DNA of 64,000 nucleotides from Hyunsoonleella flava (GCF_004310325.1 NZ_SIRT01000009.1:62001-126000), one strand, 5' to 3'. Counted from the first letter of the stretch, positions 24,535 to 33,808 are shown. Numbers and translations are program-made. The notes: a model not told the origin generated them from the sequence alone.

Positions 24535-25512
24535 TTGAAAGTAGTAGAACAAATAAAAGCACCAATAGCATTTGAAATGGAACTTTTCGAACAAAAGTTT
24601 CAGTTGTCCATGTCTAGCAAGGTGGCTTTATTAAATAGAATTACGCATTACATTGTAAACCGAAAAGGGAAGCAAATGCGCCCTATGTTTGTGTTTTTAG
24701 TGGCCAAAATGGTTTCTGATGGTGAGGTGAGCGAACGCACATATCGTGGTGCTTCGGTTATAGAGTTGATTCATACTGCCACATTGGTGCATGATGATGT
24801 GGTGGATGACAGTAATCGTCGTAGAGGTTTTTTCTCGGTAAATGCACTTTGGAAAAACAAAATTGCGGTTTTGATTGGAGATTATTTACTTTCCAAAGGT
24901 TTATTGCTTTCAATAGATAATAATGATTTCGATTTGCTAAAAATCATTTCTATTGCTGTTCGCGAAATGAGTGAGGGCGAATTACTTCAAATTGAAAAAG
25001 CACGAAAACTGGATATTACTGAAGAAGTGTATTATGAAATTATCCGTCAAAAAACGGCAACACTAATAGCTGCTTGTTGTAGTTTGGGTGCTGCTTCTGT
25101 AAAACCAGATTCTCAACATGTAGACGTAATGCGAAAGTTTGGAGAACTCATAGGTATGGCATTTCAAATAAAGGATGATTTATTTGATTATGGAGAAACG
25201 CAAATTGGCAAACCCACAGGTATAGATATTAAGGAGCAAAAAATGACCTTACCTTTAATTTACGCTCTCAACAACGCCAATAAGAAAGACAAGAAATGGT
25301 TGATCAATTCCATTAAAAACCACAATAAAAATACAAAACGGGTTAAGGAAGTGATTGATTTTGTAAAAGATAATGGTGGATTGGACTATGCAATTTCCAA
25401 AATGAAAGCCTTTCAGGAAGAAGCGCTACAACTGTTGCGAAATTACCCAGATTCTGAGTACAGAGATTCACTGGAGCTTATGGTGAATTATGTTATAGAT
25501 AGGAAGAAGTAA
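24535..25512 (+). CDS. ispB: Polyprenyl diphosphate synthase (octaprenyl type)
   Basis: Long-chain trans-prenyltransferase of 325 residues that extends farnesyl diphosphate with isopentenyl units, supplying the quinone side chain. Both aspartate-rich motifs are intact: LVHDDVVDD near residue 82 and FQIKDDLFDYGE near 208. I keep the TTG start at 24535 (MKVVEQIKAPIAFEM), since that N-terminus looks conserved in flavobacterial homologues from memory; the next ATG at 24577 would remove 14 residues. It uses isopentenyl diphosphate from the mevalonate route, part of which is encoded at 37.7-39.9 kb. Confidence 0.88.
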   Translation: MKVVEQIKAPIAFEMELFEQKFQLSMSSKVALLNRITHYIVNRKGKQMRPMFVFLVAKMVSDGEVSERTYRGASVIELIHTATLVHDDVVDDSNRRRGFFSVNALWKNKIAVLIGDYLLSKGLLLSIDNNDFDLLKIISIAVREMSEGELLQIEKARKLDITEEVYYEIIRQKTATLIAACCSLGAASVKPDSQHVDVMRKFGELIGMAFQIKDDLFDYGETQIGKPTGIDIKEQKMTLPLIYALNNANKKDKKWLINSIKNHNKNTKRVKEVIDFVKDNGGLDYAISKMKAFQEEALQLLRNYPDSEYRDSLELMVNYVIDRKK

Positions 25513-25705
25513 GTCTACAGTCTTCTCCAGAATAAATTTCTATAAGTTGTTTTCGATCTTTTAACTTTTTTTATTTCAATGATACGTTGTAAATAAGTGC
25601 ATTATTATTCTAATGTTAAGGCCTTTCATCTTAATACTATATCGAATTTGTATTATTATAGGTAAAATCAAATGATATAGCTTTAAAAATTTATTTTTAT
25701 CATCA

Positions 25706-25732
25706 GGCAACCATTTTAAAACCTTTTGCGTC
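25706..25732 (+). promoter_or_regulatory. Likely ECF sigma-dependent promoter of the sigma factor operon
   Basis: GGCAACC (25706-25712) and CGTC (25729-25732) are separated by 16 bp, the arrangement of ECF sigma promoters (AAC -35, CGTC -10). It lies 20 bp upstream of the ECF sigma gene and suggests autoregulation. Confidence 0.6.
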
Positions 25733-25752
25733 TTTATAAATAGAAAGCAACA

Positions 25753-26328
25753 ATGAAATCTCTCTTGAAAGTAATACAACTGCATAAAAACGAAGGCGCA
25801 TTGATAAAAAAGGCGATAAAGAACAATCGTGAGGCGCAACATGTGCTTTTTGAGATGCATGCTCCAAAAATGCTAAGTGTGTGCAGATACTACATAAAAG
25901 ATATTCATCAAGCAGAGGAAGCTATGCTTAATGGGTTTTTTAAAGTATTCAAAAATTTAAAATCCTACAAGGGCGAAGGTAGTTTTGAAGGGTGGATACG
26001 CCGTATCATGATTCGGGAATCTATTTCATATTTAAGGCAAAAAAAAAGCGTTGAATTTATTTCAGATGAAGATGTAAGTACCAATCAGCATAGTAACAGT
26101 ATACAAACAGATTTAGAAGTTAACGACATACAAAAACTAATAGATGCTTTACCAGAAGGTTACCGAATGGTATTTGTAATGTATGCTATTGAAGGATATA
26201 AGCATTATGAGATAGCCGAACTTTTGAATATTAGTGAGGGCACCTCAAAATCGCAATTATTTAAAGCACGAAAAATGCTTCAAGAACAAATTAAGACATT
26301 AAATAAAACAAGCTATGGCACCAATTAA
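25753..26328 (+). CDS. ECF-type RNA polymerase sigma factor
   Basis: A 191-residue sigma-70 family protein with only regions 2 and 4. Region 2 spans about 30-100 (LFEMHAPKMLSVCRYYIKD, then AEEAMLNGFFKVFKNL and GWIRRIMIRESISYLR), region 4 about 120-180 with the helix-turn-helix HYEIAELLNISEGTSKSQLF. The next gene overlaps by 14 bp and looks like its membrane anti-sigma partner. A well-spaced GGCAACC/CGTC promoter directly upstream suggests it transcribes its own operon. The signal it answers to is not evident; the third gene encodes a barrel protein, pointing to the envelope. Confidence 0.9.
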   Translation: MKSLLKVIQLHKNEGALIKKAIKNNREAQHVLFEMHAPKMLSVCRYYIKDIHQAEEAMLNGFFKVFKNLKSYKGEGSFEGWIRRIMIRESISYLRQKKSVEFISDEDVSTNQHSNSIQTDLEVNDIQKLIDALPEGYRMVFVMYAIEGYKHYEIAELLNISEGTSKSQLFKARKMLQEQIKTLNKTSYGTN

Positions 26329-27079
26329 ATATGAAAACGACTTTAAAGAGAAGTTAGAAAAGCGCACCATTGCCCCGTCTGAAAGGGCTTGGGAGACGTT
26401 AACTGAACGACTGGATGCCGAGGAAAAAGCATCAAGCAACAAAGGATTTTGGTGGATAGGCATTGCTGCAAGCGCTATAGGAATTCTATTTATAGCAACT
26501 CAGTTTTTTAGCAATGATAAAGACACTCATATTCCTGAAGTTGTAAATACCGAGGAGGCAGTTGAAACCCCAATGGATACCTCAGTAAAAAAAGATGTTA
26601 TAGTTACCAGAGTAGAGACAACTATAGCCAAAGAGGATGCTGATAACCAAAGTAATAAGGAAGGCCTAAGCCTGATTATAAACAAAGCAAAGAACTATCA
26701 AGATGAACCTTCAAAACGTATTGCAGAAGAACCGATAATTCAAAATATAAAGAAAGAAAAAGATTTAGAGCAATCCGAAGCTGTTGAGATCATATCTTTT
26801 GAGAATAGAAAGGCACAAGAGGTAGCAGATGCTATTCATGCATTGAGCGAAAAAAAATCTGGGGTTTCTGATGCATCCATCGATTCACTTTTAAAAGCTG
26901 CACAACGCGATATTCTTTTAAGTAGAATGCAGAATGAGGATCAAGTTGCAATTGATGCGGCTTTATTGCTCCAAGAAGTGGAGTTTGAGTTGGATGAATC
27001 CTTCCGAGACAAAGTTTTCAAGGCATTTAAAAGTAGCTACGGTTCTATAAAAACGGCAGTTGCCCAACGTAACGATTAA
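26315..27079 (+). CDS. Probable membrane anti-sigma factor
   Basis: 254 residues with a single membrane span (about residues 44-66, FWWIGIAASAIGILFIATQF). The cytosolic N-terminus (YENDFKEKLEKRTIAPSERAWETLTERLD) is the segment that would bind the sigma factor; no zinc-finger HxxxCxxC is present. The long periplasmic part is charged and helical, without a recognised domain. The anti-sigma role is inferred from a 14-bp overlap with the ECF sigma gene and this topology. Confidence 0.65.
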   Translation: MAPIKYENDFKEKLEKRTIAPSERAWETLTERLDAEEKASSNKGFWWIGIAASAIGILFIATQFFSNDKDTHIPEVVNTEEAVETPMDTSVKKDVIVTRVETTIAKEDADNQSNKEGLSLIINKAKNYQDEPSKRIAEEPIIQNIKKEKDLEQSEAVEIISFENRKAQEVADAIHALSEKKSGVSDASIDSLLKAAQRDILLSRMQNEDQVAIDAALLLQEVEFELDESFRDKVFKAFKSSYGSIKTAVAQRND

Positions 27080-27109
27080 CATCATCAATCAATTAATTTA
27101 ATAAATCAT

Positions 27110-27121
27110 CAACACGTGTTG
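27110..27121. promoter_or_regulatory. Perfect palindrome CAACACGTGTTG upstream of the barrel gene
   Basis: A 12-bp perfect palindrome (14 bp with the outer T/A pair) lies between the anti-sigma gene and the outer-membrane gene, 31 bp before the latter's ATG. It has the form of a dimeric regulator's operator. No factor can be assigned. Confidence 0.35.
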
Positions 27122-27152
27122 AAGCTAATTCAGCACCAAAAAACGAACAGTT

Positions 27153-28238
27153 ATGCAAACAATTACAAAGTATTTCGTATTAATTATTCTAAGCTTATGT
27201 GTGCAACTCATCACTGCACAAGACACTATTCCAAAAACAGTAAATCAGGCTGAAATACAAAAGCTAAAAGAAACCATAAAAAAGGTTGAAGCTGAAGAGA
27301 AAGCGCTTTTAAAAGCCGAAGTAGAGGCCATCGATGCACGTTTAAAAAATGGAGAAATAACCCAAAAGGAAGCCCAAGACCTAAAAATGGAAATGGCAAA
27401 AAAACGCGCGTTGAATATTGAAAATCGTACCGCAATCCTAACAAATAAAATTGCCTTATTGGAACGCAATGAAAAAGGATATGGAGAAGAAGAGGATGAT
27501 GACGTGGATTATATAAGAATTGGATCGGACGATGAAGATCTTAGTTGGATTTATATCGGTAAAAAGAAAAACGATAAACCAAAGTACAGAAAATATGACC
27601 GACGTACCAAAAGTGATTTTGTTTTAGCCTTTGGACTGAACAACGCTATCATAGACGGACAGAGTTTTGACGATACGCCATATAAAATTGGTGGCTCCCG
27701 CTTTTTTGAGATGGGTTGGGCATGGAAATATCGTCTGTTTAAAAACTCAAACTTTGCACGTTTTAAATACGGTGTGTCTTTACATATTAATGGCTTAAAA
27801 CCTAATGATAACCAGTATTTTGTAAAGAATGGCAACCAAACTATGCTCGAGGAATTCCCTGAAAACCTAAGAAAATCAAAGCTAACAGTGACGAATTTGG
27901 TATTCCCTGTACATTTTGAGTTTGGCCCATCTAAGAAAATTGAAAGAGACACCTATTTTAGATATTCAACAAAAAGGAAGTTTAAGATTGGGGTTGGCGG
28001 ATATGCTGGTTTCAATATTGGGACACGCCAGAAACTAAAATATGATTTGGATGGAGAACGAATAAAAGACAAGCAAAAACGAGGCTTAAATACTACCGAT
28101 TTAGTTTACGGACTAAGTGCCTACGTGGCCTTTGGTAATACAGCATTATATCTTAAATACGATTTGTCACCTATTTTTAAAGACCAAATTGTAGATCAAA
28201 ATAACATATCATTAGGTGTACGATTTGATATGGATTAA
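27153..28238 (+). CDS. Outer-membrane beta-barrel protein with periplasmic coiled coil
   Basis: 361 residues. A signal peptide (about 1-22, ending ITAQ) precedes a strongly charged helical segment (residues 27-110, rich in Lys, Glu and Ala, probably a coiled coil), an acidic patch EEEDDDVDY near 112, and a C-terminal porin-like domain from about 150 with alternating aromatic strands and a final strand NNISLGVRFDMD. The family is unnamed to me. Being the third gene of the sigma operon, it may be either the regulon's output or its sensor of envelope state. A hairpin follows 22 bp after the stop. Confidence 0.7.
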   Translation: MQTITKYFVLIILSLCVQLITAQDTIPKTVNQAEIQKLKETIKKVEAEEKALLKAEVEAIDARLKNGEITQKEAQDLKMEMAKKRALNIENRTAILTNKIALLERNEKGYGEEEDDDVDYIRIGSDDEDLSWIYIGKKKNDKPKYRKYDRRTKSDFVLAFGLNNAIIDGQSFDDTPYKIGGSRFFEMGWAWKYRLFKNSNFARFKYGVSLHINGLKPNDNQYFVKNGNQTMLEEFPENLRKSKLTVTNLVFPVHFEFGPSKKIERDTYFRYSTKRKFKIGVGGYAGFNIGTRQKLKYDLDGERIKDKQKRGLNTTDLVYGLSAYVAFGNTALYLKYDLSPIFKDQIVDQNNISLGVRFDMD

Positions 28239-28259
28239 GTGTTATTTGAGTTAGTCAAA

Positions 28260-28284
28260 GAAAGCTCCCAATCGGGGGCTTTTC
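28260..28284 (+). terminator. Terminator after the sigma operon
   Basis: AAAGCTCCC pairs with GGGGGCTTT (one G-T pair) around a 4-base loop, followed by a short T run. It lies between the barrel gene and the convergent LacI-type gene and may serve both. Confidence 0.65.
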
Positions 28285-28321
28285 TCTCTAATCCTTTTCT
28301 ACTTTTTTACAGGAAAACACA

Positions 28322-29344
28322 CTATAACTGCCTTGTGCTTTCCCGTTCAATCCAACTCGTCTTTACAACTCTGGTGGTAAAGGGTTTATTTTGATCTTCA
28401 TTTTCTATGCGGTCTATCAAAATACTTGCAGCTGTTTCGCCAATGTATTTTCCGTGTTGACTAATTGCAGAGATTGAGGGCGTTAAATGTTGTAGCATTT
28501 TTCCGTTAGTAAAACAGGCGATAGACATTTCCTCCGGGATATTGTAACCCATATGTTTTACTATACGCAATGCGTTTACAGCAGCACTTTCTTCTAAGCA
28601 TAATAAACCATCAATTGTTTTGTCGGCCAATATAATTTTTAAAGCAGTATCAAAATCCTCAAACTTTCCGATACGTACTATAAGCTTTTCATTAACAGGA
28701 ATATTGTGTTGCAGCAATGCTTTCTTATAACCTTCAACCCTAAGTTTACCAACACTTAAATTATCAATTACTGAAATTAATGCAATACGTTTGCAACCTG
28801 TTTTAATTAGATGTTCTGTGGCTTCAAAAGCCCCTTCCGTATCGTTCACTATTACTTTGTCGCATGCAATTTCTTCTGAAACTCTATCAAACATCACGAT
28901 AGGTACACCTTCATTTATAGCATTCTTTAAATGTGCAAATTGTTGGTTTACTTGGGTTTCTTCTGCTAGGGAGATAATAATGCCGTCAAGCGTATCGCTC
29001 TTCAATAATTCCATCGTCTTCACCTCTTTTTCAAAAGATTCGTTGGAGATACAAGAAATTAAATGATAACCTTTTTCATTGGCTTTAGCCTCTATCCCCA
29101 CAAAAACCTTAGCAAAAAAACTATTCATAATATTTGGGATAATAACCCCTATGGTTTTAGTTTTTTTATGCAGTAAGCTTAAATCGATACTTTTAGACTT
29201 GTAATTGTGCTCACGTGCATAGGCTATTATTTTCTCCTTTGTACTGGTGCTAATTTCATAGCTGTCGCTTAACGCTTTGGATACCGTGGCGATGGATACG
29301 CCAAAGGTATTGGCAATATGTTTTAAAGTAATGCGTTTTGGCAT
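28322..29344 (-). CDS. LacI family transcriptional regulator
   Basis: 340 residues. The N-terminal helix-turn-helix with hinge (TLKHIANTFGVSIATVSKALSDSYEIS, about 5-32) is followed by a periplasmic-binding-protein-like effector domain (TIGVIIPNIMNSFFAKVFVGIE from about 64). Such regulators respond to sugars. No sugar operon adjoins it, so the target is elsewhere; the solitary KduD-like gene at 7.1 kb is a conceivable but unsupported candidate. It ends next to a terminator and its 5' side faces the tRNA-Phe gene. Confidence 0.9.
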   Translation of the reverse strand: MPKRITLKHIANTFGVSIATVSKALSDSYEISTSTKEKIIAYAREHNYKSKSIDLSLLHKKTKTIGVIIPNIMNSFFAKVFVGIEAKANEKGYHLISCISNESFEKEVKTMELLKSDTLDGIIISLAEETQVNQQFAHLKNAINEGVPIVMFDRVSEEIACDKVIVNDTEGAFEATEHLIKTGCKRIALISVIDNLSVGKLRVEGYKKALLQHNIPVNEKLIVRIGKFEDFDTALKIILADKTIDGLLCLEESAAVNALRIVKHMGYNIPEEMSIACFTNGKMLQHLTPSISAISQHGKYIGETAASILIDRIENEDQNKPFTTRVVKTSWIERESTRQL

Positions 29345-29408
29345 TGTTGTGCTAAGCGTTTTTTGGATTTATTCTTATACTAAAATAGAATAGATAAATG
29401 ACTAAAAC

Positions 29409-29447
29409 AAAAAATCCCGTAAACAATAAAGTTTCGGGATTTTTTTT
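29409..29447 (-). terminator. Terminator of tRNA-Phe
   Basis: On the minus strand, AATCCCG and CGGGATT arms bracket a loop and are followed by a T run, just after the tRNA. The forward strand also ends in eight T, so it can act in both directions. Confidence 0.85.
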
Positions 29448-29448
29448 G

Positions 29449-29521
29449 TGGTACCTCCAGGAATCGAACCAGGGACACAAGGATTTTCAGTCCTTTGCTC
29501 TACCAACTGAGCTAAGGTACC
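29449..29521 (-). tRNA. tRNA-Phe (GAA)
   Basis: The minus strand folds as a complete cloverleaf: acceptor GGTACCT/AGGTACC, D arm GCTC...GAGC, anticodon stem AAGGA/TCCTT with loop CTGAAAA (anticodon GAA), and T arm CCTGG-TTCGATT-CCTGG, with discriminator A at 29449. The 3' CCA is not encoded. It lies between the LacI gene and coaX. Confidence 0.97.
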
Positions 29522-29668
29522 TCGCCAAAGCGGTTGCAAATATAAATTCATTTTTATTATTCACCAAAATAAAAATAATAAAAAGTGAGCTATTCTTTAT
29601 CCTAATAATTATAGATTTTTTAAGATTTAAGTAAATGTGGTTTCGTAGTTTTACGTTTTTCTTACAGA

Positions 29669-30397
29669 ATGAATTTAATTATAGATGTTGGGAATACTTA
29701 TGTGAAACTTGCTGGTTTTGAAAGGCATGAACTTGTTTTTAAAAAAACAACAAAGTTATCTGGTGTTGTTGATGAGGTAAATAAGTTGAAGTCAACATAC
29801 CCAAGGCTTAAACAAGGTATTGTTTCGTCCGTGGGGAGGCTAAAAAAACCCCAGATAAAAGCTGTTAATAAGGGTTTTAATCTTTTAGAGCTTAATCATA
29901 AAACAAAAGTCCCTTTTAAAAATAGTTATGACACCCCAGAAACATTAGGCATTGATAGGATTGCTTTGGTGAGCGCATCGGTATACCACTATCCAGATAA
30001 TAATGTGTTGATTATTGATGCAGGCACTTGTATTACATATGATTTCATTACTAATGACAATGAATACTTAGGAGGTGCTATTTCACCTGGAATAAGAATG
30101 CGCTATCAAGGGCTACATAATTTAACAGCAAATTTGCCGTTATTAGAAACTGAAACTCCAGATAAGATAATAGGTACATCAACTAGTAATTCGATACATT
30201 CAGGAGTTGTTAATGGTGTTGTAAATGAAATAGATGGCTTTATTGGTAACTATCAAGAAAAATATTCAGATTTAACAGTTATTTTAACAGGCGGAGATGC
30301 TAATTTCTTGTCAGAACAATTAAAAAGTAGCATATTTGCCACCTCGAATTTTCTGTTGGAGGGTTTAAATTATATACTAGAATTCAATTCAAACTAA
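29669..30397 (+). CDS. coaX: Type III pantothenate kinase
   Basis: First step of coenzyme A synthesis, phosphorylating pantothenate. 242 residues of the ASKHA fold: DVGNTYVKLAGF at residue 6 (phosphate-binding Asp), TLGIDRIALVSA near 92 and DAGTCITYDFI near 117, where the Asp residues correspond to the catalytic and metal sites of characterised CoaX. It shares its last base with the start of the next gene (TAATG), making it first of an envelope-related run of genes. Confidence 0.95.
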   Translation: MNLIIDVGNTYVKLAGFERHELVFKKTTKLSGVVDEVNKLKSTYPRLKQGIVSSVGRLKKPQIKAVNKGFNLLELNHKTKVPFKNSYDTPETLGIDRIALVSASVYHYPDNNVLIIDAGTCITYDFITNDNEYLGGAISPGIRMRYQGLHNLTANLPLLETETPDKIIGTSTSNSIHSGVVNGVVNEIDGFIGNYQEKYSDLTVILTGGDANFLSEQLKSSIFATSNFLLEGLNYILEFNSN

Positions 30398-31713
30398 TGA
30401 TAAAAAAACTTTTAGTAGTTTTTGTTGCTATTTTTACTTTCTCGTCTTATGCTCAAGAGGGTACAGCTTCTCCCTATTCCTTTTATGGAATAGGAAGCCT
30501 AAAGTTTAAAGGTACTGTTGAAAACAGAAGTATGGGAGGTATTAGCATATATGCTGATAGTATACATATGAACCTTCGAAACCCAGCTACATTTACCGGT
30601 CCCAATCTATTAATGTTTAATAATGAAAGTAGGCCAGTAAAATATACCATTGGTGGAAGTTACTCTAGCACAGGCTTAAAAAGTGATTCTGGTACAGCAA
30701 ATGTATCCTCAACAACATTTGATTATTTTGCATTAAACTTACCTGTTGGAAAATTTGGTGTAGGATTGGGCCTAATGCCTTACACTGCAGTTGGCTATAG
30801 ATTAGATACAGAGAATGAAGATGGGCGAACAACAAGTAGGTTTGATGGTGAAGGTGGTTTAAATAAGGCATTTTTAGGATTTGGTTATAGTATTTTGGAT
30901 AATTTGAGTATCGGTGTTAATGCACAATATAATTTTGGAAACATTCAAAATAGTGCGATACAGTTTCGTTTTGATAATGATGGCGTGCCATTATTTGCCC
31001 AATCTAGAGAAAATAACCGTTCAGATTTAAGTGGATTAAATGTTGATTTTGGGATGTATTATAAAACAAATCTCAATGAATCTTTAGAGCTAACAACAGC
31101 ATTTACATTTACACCTGAAAGTAGTATTACTTCTAAAAATAGAAGGGCAATCTCAACAGTTAACGTTGGAAACTCAGGACAAGAAGTGATAACAAGTCAA
31201 ATTGAGGTAGATTTGGTAGCGCAAGGGTTATTGGAAACCGATTTAGTTTTGCCGTCAAAGTATTCAATTGGCGCCGGAATTGGCGCTCCAAGAAAATGGT
31301 TTGTAGGAGCTGAGTATGAATCACAACAATTAAGTAATTTTAACAATCCGTTCTATACTTCTGGAGCAACAATTTATGACGATGGGTATCGTTACTCTAT
31401 TGGTGGTTTTTATATACCAGAGTATAATGCGTTTTCAGGTTACTTTAAGCGATTGGTGTACAGGGCTGGTTTTAGGTTAGAAGATACTGGTCTGGTTATC
31501 TTTAATTCTGGTAATAAACAACAAATTAAAGAGTTTGGCATATCTTTTGGAGTAGGTGTACCAGTTGGAGATTTTGGTTCTAATGCAAATATAGGATTGG
31601 AGATTGGAAGAAGAGGTACCACCAATAACAATTTAATAGAAGAGAACTTTATAAATTTTCAGATTAGTTTATCTTTGAACGATAGATGGTTTCAAAAACG
31701 GAAATATGATTAA
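30397..31713 (+). CDS. Outer-membrane beta-barrel protein
   Basis: 438 residues with a signal peptide (about 1-19, SSYAQ). The N-terminus (TASPYSFYGIGSLKFKGTVENRSMGGISIY) has the Gly-rich, 'asymptomatic' look of FadL/PorV-like barrels: a small N-terminal hatch with RSMGG followed by many amphipathic strands to the end (FINFQISLSLNDRWFQKRKYD). Lipid or hydrophobic-compound transport is typical of FadL relatives, but the function here is not shown. It overlaps coaX by one base and precedes a TPR gene by 18 bp. Confidence 0.7.
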   Translation: MIKKLLVVFVAIFTFSSYAQEGTASPYSFYGIGSLKFKGTVENRSMGGISIYADSIHMNLRNPATFTGPNLLMFNNESRPVKYTIGGSYSSTGLKSDSGTANVSSTTFDYFALNLPVGKFGVGLGLMPYTAVGYRLDTENEDGRTTSRFDGEGGLNKAFLGFGYSILDNLSIGVNAQYNFGNIQNSAIQFRFDNDGVPLFAQSRENNRSDLSGLNVDFGMYYKTNLNESLELTTAFTFTPESSITSKNRRAISTVNVGNSGQEVITSQIEVDLVAQGLLETDLVLPSKYSIGAGIGAPRKWFVGAEYESQQLSNFNNPFYTSGATIYDDGYRYSIGGFYIPEYNAFSGYFKRLVYRAGFRLEDTGLVIFNSGNKQQIKEFGISFGVGVPVGDFGSNANIGLEIGRRGTTNNNLIEENFINFQISLSLNDRWFQKRKYD

Positions 31714-31731
31714 CAGAGTAACACGATTATC

Positions 31732-33123
31732 ATGAAAACAAAAATTACATTATTAACTTCTTTATTCGCTTTCTTAATAGTAGGTGTAAGCGGTTTAAAT
31801 GCGCAAACACAAGAAGAGAATATGGCTAAATTGTCAATTATGACAGAATATGCCAAGGCAAAGAACTATGAGGCGGCGTATAAACCTTTTACCGAGCTAT
31901 GGGCAAGCAATCCCAAGTTTAACCGTGCAATATATGTTTACGGAGAGAAAATTTTAAATTATAAAATAGATAAGACCTCAGGTGATGAGAAAGTAGGTTT
32001 TTTAAATGATTTAATGAAGCTGTGGGAAGATAGAAGAGCCCATTTTGCATCCAAAACACCGCAGGGAGAATATGCTGCAAAGGCATGTCAGCTGATGTTT
32101 GATAACAAATCGGTTCTAGGAAAAACCGATGAGGAGCTATACGAATGCTTTGATACAGCCTATACTACAGATAAAAAATCATTTGATAACCCTAAAAGTT
32201 TATACACTTACTTTTATTTGATGGTGAAGCTGTATGATGCTGGTAAAAAACCAGCAAAGGACTTATTTAATAAGTATGATGATGTAGTTGAAAAAATTGA
32301 AGAAGAAGTACAGATAGCTTCTGAAAAGCTGAACAAACTAGTACAAAAAGAAGAGGCTGGAACACCATTGACTTCAAAAGATAAAAAATATCAAAAATAT
32401 TATGGTCAAGTTTTAAATGCCTTTGATCAAATATCTGGAAGTGTGGATACACAATTAGGAGACCGTGCAAATTGCGCTAACTTAATTCCACTATACAATA
32501 AAGACTTTGACGCTCACACTAACGATGCAATTTGGTTAAAACGTGCAGTAAGTAGAATGTATAACAAAGAATGTACTGATGATCCTCTATATGAGAAGTT
32601 GGTAAAAGCATACGATGCTACTGCGCCTTCTGCAGATACAAAGTATTTTGTTGCTACTATTTTGCTTAAAAATGGAAAAACGTCAGAAGCTGAAAGCTAT
32701 TTGAAAGAAGCTTACGATTTGGAGTCAGATACATTCAAAAAAGCTAAATTGGCTAATAGAATTGGATTGATTTTAAAGAAAAAAGGAAGATACGGACAAG
32801 CTAGAGGTTATTTTAGAAATGCTTTAAAGCTTAATCCATCAAATGGACGTCCACATTTATCAATAGCATCTATGTATGCGGCAAGTGCCAAAAATTGTGG
32901 TACAACTAACTTTAATAAAAGAGCCGTGTATTGGTATGCTGCACAAGAAGCAAGAAAAGCATCGCGTGTAGACCCAACGTTAAAGAAATCTGCAGCTCAG
33001 AGTGCTGCAAATTATGAAGCTAAGGCACCTCAAAAAGCTGAGATATTTACCGAGGGTAATAGCGGACAAGTAATTCAAATTGGTTGCTGGATTGGAGGTT
33101 CGGTAACAGTGCCAAGTATTTAA
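31732..33123 (+). CDS. Exported TPR repeat protein
   Basis: 463 residues with a signal peptide (about 1-24, LNAQ). Helical repeats include early units (YAKAKNYEAAYKPFTELWASNPK) and two clear tetratricopeptide motifs near 305-385 (KNGKTSEAESYLKEAYDLES and KKKGRYGQARGYFRNALKLN followed by NPSNGRPHL). TPR proteins act as periplasmic scaffolds. It lies 18 bp after the barrel gene and is followed by a strong terminator, so coaX, barrel and TPR form a likely operon. Confidence 0.8.
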   Translation: MKTKITLLTSLFAFLIVGVSGLNAQTQEENMAKLSIMTEYAKAKNYEAAYKPFTELWASNPKFNRAIYVYGEKILNYKIDKTSGDEKVGFLNDLMKLWEDRRAHFASKTPQGEYAAKACQLMFDNKSVLGKTDEELYECFDTAYTTDKKSFDNPKSLYTYFYLMVKLYDAGKKPAKDLFNKYDDVVEKIEEEVQIASEKLNKLVQKEEAGTPLTSKDKKYQKYYGQVLNAFDQISGSVDTQLGDRANCANLIPLYNKDFDAHTNDAIWLKRAVSRMYNKECTDDPLYEKLVKAYDATAPSADTKYFVATILLKNGKTSEAESYLKEAYDLESDTFKKAKLANRIGLILKKKGRYGQARGYFRNALKLNPSNGRPHLSIASMYAASAKNCGTTNFNKRAVYWYAAQEARKASRVDPTLKKSAAQSAANYEAKAPQKAEIFTEGNSGQVIQIGCWIGGSVTVPSI

Positions 33124-33154
33124 TGCAGAACAGCATATTAAAATATTATATATT

Positions 33155-33191
33155 AAACATAGTCATAGCGTTAGTTATGACTATGTTTTTT
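33155..33191 (+). terminator. Terminator after the TPR gene
   Basis: A 13-bp stem (AAACATAGTCATA / TATGACTATGTTT) with an 8-base loop runs into a T tract 31 bp after the TPR stop codon. Confidence 0.9.
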
Positions 33192-33217
33192 TATAGGATA
33201 AGTTTTATTTCTTCTTA

Positions 33218-33766
33218 ATGGTTATATGTAATTCATATCAGCAACTATTTGCAATAGGGCTTTTTTTGATAATGCTCACTTCATGCACAAACAATCTCAA
33301 GGATGTTCAGAATATTGGTATTTCAGATAACGAACCCATCGGTGTAGCTGAAAATATCAATTTAAAATATACAGATTCAGGAAAGGTTAAAGCCATATTA
33401 AAGAGTCCGAAGATGTATGACTATAGCAATATGAAATTTGCTTACAACGAATTTACAGATGGTGTTAACTTAGAGCTTTTTGAGGACGGTAAAAAAAGCG
33501 TAGTAATTTCAGATTACGCCATTATTTACAATAAAACCAATATTATTGATTTGCAAGGCAATGTGAAAATTACCACCCATAGTAATGATACCCTTTTTGC
33601 AGAGCAATTGTACTACGACCAGGAAAAAAATTGGCTGTTTACAAATAAACCAGTAACATTCAGAACTGGACAAGATATCATAAACGGTAATGGCTTCGAT
33701 TCTAATTCTAAATTCACAAATGCTGAGGTTTTAGAAATTACTGGCCTTATCACTGTTGATGAATAA
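33218..33766 (+). CDS. lptC: LPS export system protein LptC
   Basis: 182 residues. The N-terminal hydrophobic segment ends in the lipobox LTSC (Cys about 23), and the rest is a beta-jellyroll with the LptC pattern (NIGISDNEPIGVAENINLKY, IIDLQGNVKITT, LFAEQLYYDQ). In the Lpt bridge it passes lipopolysaccharide from the inner-membrane ABC transporter towards LptA. A lipid-anchored rather than transmembrane LptC is usual in Bacteroidetes. It follows a terminator, so it is transcribed separately from the TPR gene. Confidence 0.85.
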   Translation: MVICNSYQQLFAIGLFLIMLTSCTNNLKDVQNIGISDNEPIGVAENINLKYTDSGKVKAILKSPKMYDYSNMKFAYNEFTDGVNLELFEDGKKSVVISDYAIIYNKTNIIDLQGNVKITTHSNDTLFAEQLYYDQEKNWLFTNKPVTFRTGQDIINGNGFDSNSKFTNAEVLEITGLITVDE

Positions 33767-33808
33767 TATTTGAGTCTTCATCTATACCATTAAAACCCTC
33801 AATTTAAG

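Noticed and set aside
25576-25860. 94-codon minus-strand frame overlapping the sigma gene start
   Set aside because: It covers the ECF promoter and the sigma gene in antisense and has no recognisable features.
29398-29634. 78-codon plus-strand frame
   Set aside because: It runs through the tRNA-Phe gene and its terminator in antisense, so it is a chance frame.
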